16,329 nt of DNA from Methanobacterium sp. (lineage in GTDB: Archaea; Methanobacteriota; Methanobacteria; Methanobacteriales; Methanobacteriaceae). Shown piece after piece: positions 10,036 through 16,296 of this stretch. The translations under genes and the position numbers were made by a program. The stretch spans positions 1 to 16,329 of the forward strand of contig WASR01000273.1 of assembly GCA_009712615.1 (NCBI GenBank). Reading direction: 5' to 3'. The number at the start of each line of letters is the position of its first letter. Positions within the stretch are counted from its first letter, which is position 1. Under the pieces are notes generated by a model, which was given only the letters and a program-made list of their open reading frames with translations, ran no database searches and was not told the DNA's origin.

Positions 10036-10368
10036 ATGATTGGAAAAAAAGTAATAGAAACAGAACCCATCACTATTGCAAAAGCCAAGGATATGCTCGA
10101 TGAAATTTCTGACTCGTATGAACCAACATACGAACAGAACTTAGCCATCGAACACGTTAATAAATTTTCCAACCTCGCTGCTGATAAATCTCTAGAACTC
10201 GTTAAGGAGTTGGAAGAACTCATTAAACAAACCCAAGCCATAAAAATTGCAGATCTAATGCCTGTTGATATGGCGGATCTCAGACTGATATTTGCAAAGG
10301 AAAGGGGTTCACATAAAAAGGAAGAATTAGAACAAATTCTTGAAATTGTGAACAAATACCGAGAATAG
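10036..10368 (+). CDS. rpoF: RNA polymerase subunit Rpo4 (RpoF)
   Basis: Rpo4/F, the partner of Rpo7/E in the RNA polymerase stalk that contacts emerging RNA and helps open promoter DNA. The 110-residue sequence shows the family course: MIGKKVIETEPITIAKAKDM, then YEQNLAIEHVNKFS, and the HRDC-like C-terminal half with LMPVDMADLRLIFAKERG. The start is ATG 10036, 5 nt after the L21e stop. A GTGATT stretch that includes the L21e TGA acts as a modest Shine-Dalgarno. A GTG at 10027 would overlap L21e and is less likely. Cotranscription with rpl21e is almost certain from the spacing. Confidence 0.95.
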   Translation: MIGKKVIETEPITIAKAKDMLDEISDSYEPTYEQNLAIEHVNKFSNLAADKSLELVKELEELIKQTQAIKIADLMPVDMADLRLIFAKERGSHKKEELEQILEIVNKYRE

Positions 10369-10440
10369 ATTGGACTCAGCATCTGATCAGAACTGGACCC
10401 AAGGGTCCTTAATATACAGAAACCATCCGGGTGGTTTATA
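10369..10440 (+). promoter_or_regulatory. Promoter-like gap upstream of DUF655 gene
   Basis: A 72-bp gap with an inverted repeat (GGACCC-AA-GGGTCC at 10395-10408) directly followed by TTAATATA (10409-10416), a TATA candidate. GGGTGG (10429-10434) is the Shine-Dalgarno, 6 nt from the ATG. The core ACCCAAGGGT recurs at 9711-9720 in the rpl21e promoter. An internal promoter inside the operon is likely. Confidence 0.45.
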
Positions 10441-11025
10441 ATGGAAGATAATGCAATTATCCTTGATTTTCTTCCTTTAGGTTACGTCAAGGAAGGAAAA
10501 CCTTCATTTAAAAGAAAACCTATAGCTCAGGCCATAGGAACAGAAGAATTTACACTTCTTGAATTAATTCCCAAAGAAAGGGTTCAGCTAGACATCCATG
10601 AAAGAGTTTACATCGGAGCGGGTAAAAGAGATAAAATAGCCCGTGTTAATAGCAGGTTGATGTTCGATAAACTCACCGCAACTTCAAGGGTGGAACTGGA
10701 TTATGTTATTGAAGAAATAATCAAAGAAAATGAAGCTAAATTTGTTGAATTTTTCAATGAAGCAGGCCCAATATCAACCAGATTACACCAGCTCGAACTT
10801 CTTCCCGGAATTGGAAAAAAACACATGAGGGATATTATCAATGCTACCAAAGAGTCAAAAATTACCAGCTTTGAAGATATCAAAACTCGTGTGCCCATGC
10901 TTGCGGATCCTGTTAAGCTGATTGCAAAACGTGTTCATATGGAATTGGAAGCAGCAGGAGATAGAAGGGGAAAAATGAAATATATTCTCTTCACCAGACC
11001 GCCTAAGCCCCAGAAGGGCCATTAA
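10441..11025 (+). CDS. DUF655 family protein, putative RNA/DNA-binding
   Basis: A 194-residue archaeal DUF655 protein. The N-terminal half (about 1-95) looks like a small beta-barrel, with PLGYVKEGKPSFKRKPIAQAIG and HERVYIGAGKRDKI. The second half carries a helix-hairpin-helix motif, LLPGIGKKHMRDI (120-132), a common non-specific nucleic-acid binder. It is followed by a second helical hairpin and a basic C-terminus (RPPKPQKGH). Its molecular role is not established to my knowledge. Its constant position between rpoF and rsmA suggests work in ribosome biogenesis or translation. The ATG start is supported by GGGTGG at 10429-10434. Confidence 0.92.
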   Translation: MEDNAIILDFLPLGYVKEGKPSFKRKPIAQAIGTEEFTLLELIPKERVQLDIHERVYIGAGKRDKIARVNSRLMFDKLTATSRVELDYVIEEIIKENEAKFVEFFNEAGPISTRLHQLELLPGIGKKHMRDIINATKESKITSFEDIKTRVPMLADPVKLIAKRVHMELEAAGDRRGKMKYILFTRPPKPQKGH

Positions 11026-11040
11026 TATCTCCGTATCTAC

Positions 11041-11099
11041 TTTTTTTATATTATTTAAAATGTATTTTTCAAGTTAATATGGTAAAATAATTTTTTTTT
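11041..11099 (+). terminator. T-rich gap between DUF655 gene and rsmA
   Basis: Runs of 7, 5 and 9 T residues lie at 11041-11047, 11065-11069 and 11091-11099. The first, right after the DUF655 stop, is a plausible U-tract terminator. The last directly abuts the AGGAG ribosome-binding site of rsmA (11100-11104), so it would be transcribed in any rsmA leader that starts upstream of it. Confidence 0.4.
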
Positions 11100-11113
11100 A
11101 GGAGTTATATTTT

Positions 11114-11935
11114 ATGTTGTCTGAGACCCTCAGAATTCTTAAACAGAACGGTATAAAACTTGATAAACGCAAAGGACAAAATTACCTGGTAAATCCTGAC
11201 GTTATATCAAAAATCATTCAAAGATCTGAACTTTCAAAAAATGACCGTGTACTAGAGATAGGTGCTGGAATAGGAACACTAACCATACCCCTGGCTAAAA
11301 ATGCAGGTAAAGTATATGCGGTTGAACAGGATCAGAAGGTTGCAAGTGTTTTAAGAAAACGTTTGGAACAGTTGGAACTAGACAACGTTGAAGTGATTGT
11401 TGAAGATGCTACTAAAATGGATCTGCCATTAGTAAACAAAGTCGTTTCAACCTTACCTTATCAAATATCATCCCCCATAACATTTAAAATACTTGAAAAT
11501 CCATTTGAAATGGCTGTTTTGATGTATCAAAAGGAATTTGCCCAGAGAATGGTAGCTTTGCCCGGAGATAGAAATTATTCAAGATTATCTGTGATGATGT
11601 ACCTATATTCAGAAGTGGAAATATTATTCCAAGTTTCTGAAAACGATTTCTTCCCTAAACCCAAAGTTGCATCGGCAGTTATCAAAATGCGACCAAAAAT
11701 AGATGTTGATATCGATCCATTCTTCGTTGATGTTACAAGGGCTATGTTTCAACACAAAAAAAAGAAGATCAGAAATGCCCTAATTGATTCATATCATGAA
11801 ATAGGGGAAATGGACAAATCAGAACTGAAAACAATCATATCCCAATTGGATCAAACGAAGATGAATGAAAGGGTTTTTAAAATGAGTCCTGATGATCTAT
11901 TAAAAATTTCTTGCGATATTAAGAAGTTGGTTTAA
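11114..11935 (+). CDS. rsmA: 16S rRNA dimethyladenosine transferase RsmA (KsgA/Dim1)
   Basis: SAM-dependent enzyme that makes N6,N6-dimethyladenosine at the two adjacent adenines near the 3' end of 16S rRNA and checks small-subunit assembly. In the 273 residues the N-terminal KRKGQNYLVNP (a GQNFL-type motif), motif I LEIGAGIGTLT (47-57), the acidic E71 and D98, and the LPYQISSPITFKI segment are all present. The C-terminal domain has FFPKPKVASAVIKM and the basic stretch HKKKKIRNAL. One deviation is notable: the usual catalytic N-L-P-Y motif reads T-L-P-Y (T113, codon ACC at 11450). AGGAG at 11100-11104 lies 9 nt before the ATG. The family call is certain; whether the Thr affects activity is unknown. 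Confidence 0.95.
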   Translation: MLSETLRILKQNGIKLDKRKGQNYLVNPDVISKIIQRSELSKNDRVLEIGAGIGTLTIPLAKNAGKVYAVEQDQKVASVLRKRLEQLELDNVEVIVEDATKMDLPLVNKVVSTLPYQISSPITFKILENPFEMAVLMYQKEFAQRMVALPGDRNYSRLSVMMYLYSEVEILFQVSENDFFPKPKVASAVIKMRPKIDVDIDPFFVDVTRAMFQHKKKKIRNALIDSYHEIGEMDKSELKTIISQLDQTKMNERVFKMSPDDLLKISCDIKKLV

Positions 11936-11965
11936 CTATATATTTACTCATAGGATGTGAGGGTT

Positions 11966-12286
11966 ATGAATGAAAATCCATTTGAAATTTTGAAACAAGA
12001 ATTTCCAGAAATTGCAACTAGCTTAGGTGAACTTGTTGAAGCACAAAAATCATTTAAGGGTATTAACAATAAAACTAAGCAGTTATTAAATCTTGCAATA
12101 CAAACAGCGAACAGAAACCCAACAGGGGTTCAGTTACACGCTTCTATGGCAAAAAAGGAAGGTGCCAGCCGTGAAGAAGTTTTAGGTGCGGTGGTATTAA
12201 ATTTACATCATTCTGGACTTGCATCTGTTATGGAATGTTTACCAGCAGCAGTAAAAGGATTTGATAATCGTTCCGAGGTAGTATGA
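11966..12286 (+). CDS. Carboxymuconolactone decarboxylase-like (AhpD-fold) protein
   Basis: A 106-residue all-helical protein resembling the carboxymuconolactone decarboxylase/AhpD fold. It shows helix-rich spacing, H58 in the segment where family members have the active-site helix, and KKEGASREEVLGAVVLNL, close to the typical A-x-G-A-s-x-E-E-i motif. The redox CxxC of AhpD-type members is absent; the equivalent stretch reads NPTGVQLHA, and the only cysteine is C91. Disulfide reductase chemistry is therefore unlikely and the function is unknown. I start it at ATG 11966. GTG at 11957 is possible; the GTGAGGG stretch just before 11966 is close to either start. The stop overlaps the next ATG (ATGA at 12283-12286). 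Confidence 0.8.
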   Translation: MNENPFEILKQEFPEIATSLGELVEAQKSFKGINNKTKQLLNLAIQTANRNPTGVQLHASMAKKEGASREEVLGAVVLNLHHSGLASVMECLPAAVKGFDNRSEVV

Positions 12287-12567
12287 AAACCATTACCAGT
12301 TACTCCAGAAGAATATCTAAAAAAGAGGCAGATAAAGGATTTATTTTCATATTAAAATCTAAATTATCCTACTTTCCAAAATCATCTTTTACACTAACAG
12401 ATGGTGATATAAGCGTAACAAAAGAGATAAAATCGTATCCCTGTACATGCAGAGGGCCAGAGCGGCCTCATGACCATTATTATATATCATGGGACAATTT
12501 AGAAGCTGGACACATCATCGAAATCAAAAAAAATGATTCTGGCGATTACTCGATCACTCAACTATGA
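12283..12567 (+). CDS. Hypothetical protein with CxC and HxH residues
   Basis: Unrecognised 94-residue soluble protein. No membrane segment or signal peptide is visible. The N-terminal third is basic (SYSRRISKKEADKG). The middle is beta-like (FIFILKSK, SFTLTDGDISVTKEI). A distinctive segment YPCTCRGPERPHDHYYISW (52-70) combines C54, C56, H63 and H65, which could bind a metal. It begins inside the stop codon of the preceding gene (ATGA), a sign of translational coupling, and ends 40 nt before the methyltransferase gene. The coupling, normal codon use and length make a real gene likely. No function can be assigned. Confidence 0.75.
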   Translation: MKTITSYSRRISKKEADKGFIFILKSKLSYFPKSSFTLTDGDISVTKEIKSYPCTCRGPERPHDHYYISWDNLEAGHIIEIKKNDSGDYSITQL

Positions 12568-12607
12568 TCAAACCAAAGAAGCTAAAAATAAATTTAAGGT
12601 AATTAAA

Positions 12608-13201
12608 ATGATTGAATACAACGGAATAACCCTCTATACAAACGAAGAAGTATACGAACCAGCTGAAGATACATTTTTGTTTGCAGAAAACTTGGAACTT
12701 AACCGCAGGGATGAAGTACTTGAAATTGGGACTGGAACTGGATTGATTGCAATTTGTGCATCAAAAAATTCCAGAAAAGTTATTGCTACTGATATTAACA
12801 ACGCTGCGATTAAATGTGCCCTTAAAAATGTGATAACCAACCATACCTACAATGTGGAGTTAAGGGAAGGAAACTTATTTGAACCTGTTAAGGATGAAAA
12901 ATTTGATGTGGTACTGTTTAACACACCCTACCTTCCAACTTCTGAGGAAGAAAAATTAGATGGTCAAATCAACCCTGCATTTGACGGGGGTTTGGATGGT
13001 AGAGATACCATTGATGCATTCTTAGATGGAGTGAAGGATGTTCTTAAAAAAGAAGGGAGGATCCAGATGGTTCAATCTTCATTGGCAGACAATGAAAAAA
13101 CCCTCCATAGATTGAGAGATCTTGGTTTCGAAGCAGAAATAACTGCCAAAGAGAAATGTTTTTTCGAAGAAATTGTTGTCATTACTGGAAAACTTGTATA
13201 A
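12608..13201 (+). CDS. HemK/PrmC-type protein-glutamine methyltransferase
   Basis: A 197-residue class I methyltransferase of the archaeal HemK2/Mtq2 type, which by homology methylates the GGQ glutamine of release factor aRF1, probably with a Trm112 partner. The N-terminal YEPAEDTFL (16-24) is a strong signature of this subfamily. Then come the SAM-binding EIGTGTG (39-45), TDIN with D62, and VVLFNTPYLPT (101-111), followed by GGLDGRDTID. The substrate-binding motif reads NTPY where most relatives have NPPY. I start it at ATG 12608, with AAGGT at 12596-12600 as Shine-Dalgarno. The open frame extends back to 12533 and overlaps the previous gene, but that part is unlike the family. It lacks the N-terminal domain of bacterial PrmC, as expected in archaea. 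Confidence 0.92.
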   Translation: MIEYNGITLYTNEEVYEPAEDTFLFAENLELNRRDEVLEIGTGTGLIAICASKNSRKVIATDINNAAIKCALKNVITNHTYNVELREGNLFEPVKDEKFDVVLFNTPYLPTSEEEKLDGQINPAFDGGLDGRDTIDAFLDGVKDVLKKEGRIQMVQSSLADNEKTLHRLRDLGFEAEITAKEKCFFEEIVVITGKLV

Positions 13202-13233
13202 TTACTAGTTTTCATCCATTATTCTATTTTTAT
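13202..13233 (+). terminator. Convergent gap, T-rich tract after methyltransferase gene
   Basis: Only 32 bp separate two convergent genes. ATTCTATTTTTATTT on the plus strand is a plausible U-tract terminator for the rightward transcript. No hairpin is evident. Confidence 0.4.
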
Positions 13234-14490
13234 TTACATTAACATGGTGACTACCAAACCAATACTCAAACCCATCACAATTACTGCAGTTGTTATAGAT
13301 ATGAAGTTGAATAGTTTGGAATTGACGTAGTCACCCATAACCCTCTTGTCGTTAATTATTAAAAGCATTAATATTAACACGAAAGGTAGTAACAGTCCAT
13401 TGGCAACCTGTGATAAGTACAGTATGCTTAGGAGAGGCACATTTGGGAACATTATTATTATGACAGCCAGCAATATGAGGCCAAGGTATAAACCATGAAA
13501 AACAGGAGCTTCTCTGAAACCTTTAGAAACACCTGCTTCAAAACCTAAGCTTTCACAAACATAATATGCAGTAGAAAGGGGAAGAATACTGGCTGCAAAT
13601 AATGAAGCATTTAAAAATCCGAATGCAAACAGTATACTGGCATATTGTCCAGCCAATGGGACGAGGGCGTTTGAAACATCGGCAACATTGGTAACTTGTA
13701 CCCCACTGGAATAAATCGTTGCAGCACAGGATAAAACAATGAAAAATGCCACTATGTTTACAATGATTGCTCCAAACACAGCATCTAATTTTGAATACTT
13801 CAAATTTTTCAGACTAATTCCCTTTTCAACTACAGACGACTGTATATAAAACATCATCCAAGGAGCTATAGTTGTACCAACCATACCAATAACCATAGTT
13901 ATGTAAGCTGTACTGAGACTTATCTGAGGCATGATAAGGCTTTTAGCTGCCAGTCCCCAGTCAGGACCTGCGAGAAATCCGGCTATGATATAAGAGAAAT
14001 AGAGACAGGAAGCCAGTAAAAATACCTTTTCAACACTTTTATATGTCCCTTTAACCACAAGCAGCCACACAAATAATGCAGCCACAGGCAGTGCGAAGAA
14101 TTTAGGGACTCCAAAAATACCGGCACTCACTGCGATTCCTGAAAATTCTGCCAGAACATTTCCAAAATTGGCTAGTAAAAGGGCTATCATCATTAAAAAT
14201 GTGATCTTGATCCCAACTTTTTCACGAATGAGATCAGCCAGACCTTTACCTGAAACTATTCCCATTCTAACCCCCATTTCCTGAATAACAGCTAATGCTA
14301 TTATCATTGGGATAAATAACCATAAAAGATTGTAACCAAACTGTGCCCCAGCAAGGGAATATGTGGTTATACCACCAGCATCGTTGTCCACGTTTGCTGT
14401 TATAATACCGGGTCCCATTACAGATAGAAAAATTATTATGCTCAAAAAAATAGGGCTCTTAAATAACCTACTAAACACTTTAACATCCAT
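13234..14490 (-). CDS. Nramp-related divalent cation transporter, atypical metal site
   Basis: A 418-residue membrane protein of the Nramp fold with about 11 hydrophobic helices. TM1 starts with the family GPG, and the segment ending AGAQFGY aligns well with MntH-type proteins. The metal-site residues differ from the canonical transporters. The TM1 DPGN is DAGG (D37, A38, G39, G40; the Asp is kept and the Asn lost), and the TM6 MPH is APW (A209, P210, W211; Met and His lost). Loss of the Met is expected in Nramp-related Mg2+ transporters (NRMTs), which handle larger hydrated ions. I therefore infer Mg2+ or broad Mg2+/Mn2+ transport rather than classical Mn2+/Fe2+ uptake. The ATG is preceded by GAGGTG, which overlaps the stop of the upstream MgtE-like gene 9 nt away. 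The two genes are surely cotranslated. Confidence 0.92.
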   Translation of the reverse strand: MDVKVFSRLFKSPIFLSIIIFLSVMGPGIITANVDNDAGGITTYSLAGAQFGYNLLWLFIPMIIALAVIQEMGVRMGIVSGKGLADLIREKVGIKITFLMMIALLLANFGNVLAEFSGIAVSAGIFGVPKFFALPVAALFVWLLVVKGTYKSVEKVFLLASCLYFSYIIAGFLAGPDWGLAAKSLIMPQISLSTAYITMVIGMVGTTIAPWMMFYIQSSVVEKGISLKNLKYSKLDAVFGAIIVNIVAFFIVLSCAATIYSSGVQVTNVADVSNALVPLAGQYASILFAFGFLNASLFAASILPLSTAYYVCESLGFEAGVSKGFREAPVFHGLYLGLILLAVIIIMFPNVPLLSILYLSQVANGLLLPFVLILMLLIINDKRVMGDYVNSKLFNFISITTAVIVMGLSIGLVVTMLM

Positions 14491-14499
14491 GGGACCACC

Positions 14500-15741
14500 T
14501 CATCGGCCAAACATGCGGGGAACTCTCTTTTTCCAAGCTGTGGGAAGAACAATATCAATGGCATCATCAACAGTTATGATACCCCTTAATTTGGTTTCGT
14601 CCTCAACCACAGGAAGTGCTAGTAGATTGTACTTAGCAATTGTTTGTGCAACTTCATGTTGATCTTCCATTACATCTGCCTTAATAATATGAGTATGCAT
14701 TATTTCTGTAATCCTTGTTTCCGGATTCGAAATTAGTATATCTCTCAATGACAAAACACCTACCAAATCACCGTTCAATGAAATAACGTATACGTAATAA
14801 ATGGTTTCAACATCTGCTGCCATTTTTCGTAGGGATTCCAAAACTTCGTTAACAGTTAAACCCTGATTAACGTATGCAAATTCTGTTGTCATAATACCCC
14901 CAGCTGTATTTTCAGGGTATTTGAGTAGTTTTCGCAGATCATTGGATTCCTCAGGTTCCATTAAGTCCAAAAGTTCTTCTGCTTTTTCTTCAGGCAGATC
15001 AGCAAGCACATCTGCTGCATCGTCTGGTGACATCTCATCCAAAATTTCTGCTGCCCTCTGACTGTCCATTCCCTCTAAAATAGATACCTGTCTTTCAGGA
15101 GACACTTCTTCCAGAGTATCCGCAGCAGATTCATCATCTAATGAGTTTAAAATATTTAATGATTCATTAAGCCCTAGTTGATCGACAATTTCAGCCATGT
15201 CTGCAGGGTGAAGTTTTTTTATTTTCTGTTTAGGAACTTTGAGTTTCACATTGGAATAATCGCTCTCAACAGGATCAATGTCCCTCCAAGAAATGAGATC
15301 TTCTGTTGAAGTGATTCCCAAAGATTTAACAATACGATTCAGACCTAATCTCCTTAAAATACCATTTACTCCTATATCCACACCAATTACATGGTAGTGT
15401 CCATTAGTAGGGGATATTTTAATATCGTTAACTCTTCTGATTTTTTTACCCTCAATATCAACTACTTGTCTGTCCATTACATCTTTCAAAAGGAGCACAT
15501 CATGCTTTTGAATTTCGTAATCCTTAATTTCGTCCAATGAACATTTAAGTTTCACTTCCTTTCCAATTTTATCTATACATCTCCAGGAAATATTTTTAAT
15601 TTGTTTTCCTGTAAATGTAATTTCTATAGCCTTTAGTATAGGGTAGGAATGATCTGAAGAAACTACAACATCTTTCAATCTCCCAATTTGTTCTCCAGAT
15701 GGAGATAATATGGGTTTTTTAATGAAATCACTTAAATACAA
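14500..15741 (-). CDS. Soluble PRC-PRC-MgtE_N-CBS-CBS protein, putative Mg2+ sensor
   Basis: A 413-residue soluble protein. Two PRC-barrel repeats come first (about 1-78, with GEQIGRLKDVVV; and 80-160, with GKKIRRVNDIKI). An MgtE N-terminal superhelical domain follows (about 177-275: HPADMAEIVDQL, DAADVLADLPEEKAEELL). Two CBS domains make up the rest (about 284-340 and 345-400), beginning after TAGGIMTTEF. The chain stops at LPTAWKKRVPRMFGR, where MgtE channels would enter the plug helix and pore, so no membrane segment is present. In MgtE this cytosolic module binds Mg2+ and closes the channel. Here it probably senses Mg2+ and acts on the neighbouring transporter. The start is TTG 15741 with a full GGAGGTGA Shine-Dalgarno at 15746-15753. 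It lies 38 nt after the Lrp gene. Confidence 0.93.
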   Translation of the reverse strand: MYLSDFIKKPILSPSGEQIGRLKDVVVSSDHSYPILKAIEITFTGKQIKNISWRCIDKIGKEVKLKCSLDEIKDYEIQKHDVLLLKDVMDRQVVDIEGKKIRRVNDIKISPTNGHYHVIGVDIGVNGILRRLGLNRIVKSLGITSTEDLISWRDIDPVESDYSNVKLKVPKQKIKKLHPADMAEIVDQLGLNESLNILNSLDDESAADTLEEVSPERQVSILEGMDSQRAAEILDEMSPDDAADVLADLPEEKAEELLDLMEPEESNDLRKLLKYPENTAGGIMTTEFAYVNQGLTVNEVLESLRKMAADVETIYYVYVISLNGDLVGVLSLRDILISNPETRITEIMHTHIIKADVMEDQHEVAQTIAKYNLLALPVVEDETKLRGIITVDDAIDIVLPTAWKKRVPRMFGR

Positions 15742-15745
15742 GTTC

Positions 15746-15753
15746 TCACCTCC
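15746..15753 (-). promoter_or_regulatory. Strong ribosome-binding site that sets a TTG start
   Basis: GGAGGTGA on the minus strand is an eight-base complement to the archaeal 16S 3' end. It fixes TTG 15741 as the start of the PRC/MgtE/CBS protein, where no in-frame ATG exists within the first 80 codons. Confidence 0.85.
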
Positions 15754-15779
15754 CTGATTTGTGGTTAAATAATTTGAAG

Positions 15780-16220
15780 TTATAGAACAGGAATCACATC
15801 CTCTTTTACACGCTCTAACACTATCATTTCTGTTAAATCTTCGACTCCATCAATAGATCGAATTTTAACGTTCATTATCTCGTTTAGTTCTTCAATACCA
15901 TGTGCCCATGCCTTGATTAATATGTCGTATTCTCCTGAAACAGTGTAAACTTCAGAAACTTCCTCGAGTTTTGAAAGTTCATACTTCACATTTTCATGTT
16001 TTTCAGACTCAGTCTGTATGATAATTATGGCAGTCACAGTCAAACCAATTTCTTCAGGGTTCACAATGAGGGTGTACTGTTTAATGACGTTATTTTCCAG
16101 TTTCTTGAGTCTATTAGATATGGTTGCATCAGGTACATCTATTTCTTTAGACATTTGAGAGAGTGTGATTCTTGAATTCCTGACAAGGGAACGAATTATC
16201 TCCGAGTCTATATCATCCAT
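15780..16220 (-). CDS. Lrp/AsnC family transcriptional regulator
   Basis: A 146-residue Lrp/AsnC-type regulator. The N-terminal winged helix-turn-helix spans about 1-60, with [20 protein letters not shown] and recognition helix [12 protein letters not shown]. The C-terminal RAM (ligand/oligomerisation) domain spans about 62-140 and includes [12 protein letters not shown] (94-105), the conserved loop at the effector and dimer interface. These proteins form octamers or dimers that bind semi-palindromic DNA and often regulate their own gene; in archaea they can repress or activate. The start is ATG 16220, with GTGGTGA (16228-16234) 7 nt upstream. It is followed after 38 nt by the PRC/MgtE/CBS gene, suggesting one transcription unit with the transporter. 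Its effector cannot be read from sequence. Confidence 0.95.
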   Translation of the reverse strand: MDDIDSEIIRSLVRNSRITLSQMSKEIDVPDATISNRLKKLENNVIKQYTLIVNPEEIGLTVTAIIIIQTESEKHENVKYELSKLEEVSEVYTVSGEYDILIKAWAHGIEELNEIMNVKIRSIDGVEDLTEMIVLERVKEDVIPVL

Positions 16221-16267
16221 TTCAAATTCACCACTTTAATTTATAGTTTAGATTATATTGACTACAC

Positions 16268-16278
16268 TTATAAATATT
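16268..16278 (-). promoter_or_regulatory. TATA box for Lrp-family regulator
   Basis: ATATTTATAAG on the minus strand, about 50 bp upstream of the ATG at 16220, is a good archaeal box A. It predicts a leader of roughly 28 nt containing the GTGGTGA ribosome-binding site. Confidence 0.6.
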
Positions 16279-16296
16279 ATGGAACATTACCATAAT
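16276..16296. promoter_or_regulatory. Inverted repeat at the Lrp promoter, putative operator
   Basis: ATTATGG and CCATAAT are perfect 7-bp arms separated by 7 bp (21 bp in all). They lie directly upstream of, and slightly overlapping, the TATA element of the Lrp gene. Size and position suit an Lrp-family dimer site that could occlude TBP/TFB or recruit them. Confidence 0.4.

Noticed and set aside
12533..12607. N-terminal extension of the methyltransferase frame
   Set aside because: It overlaps the upstream gene, its residues do not resemble the HemK family, and ATG 12608 has a proper Shine-Dalgarno.
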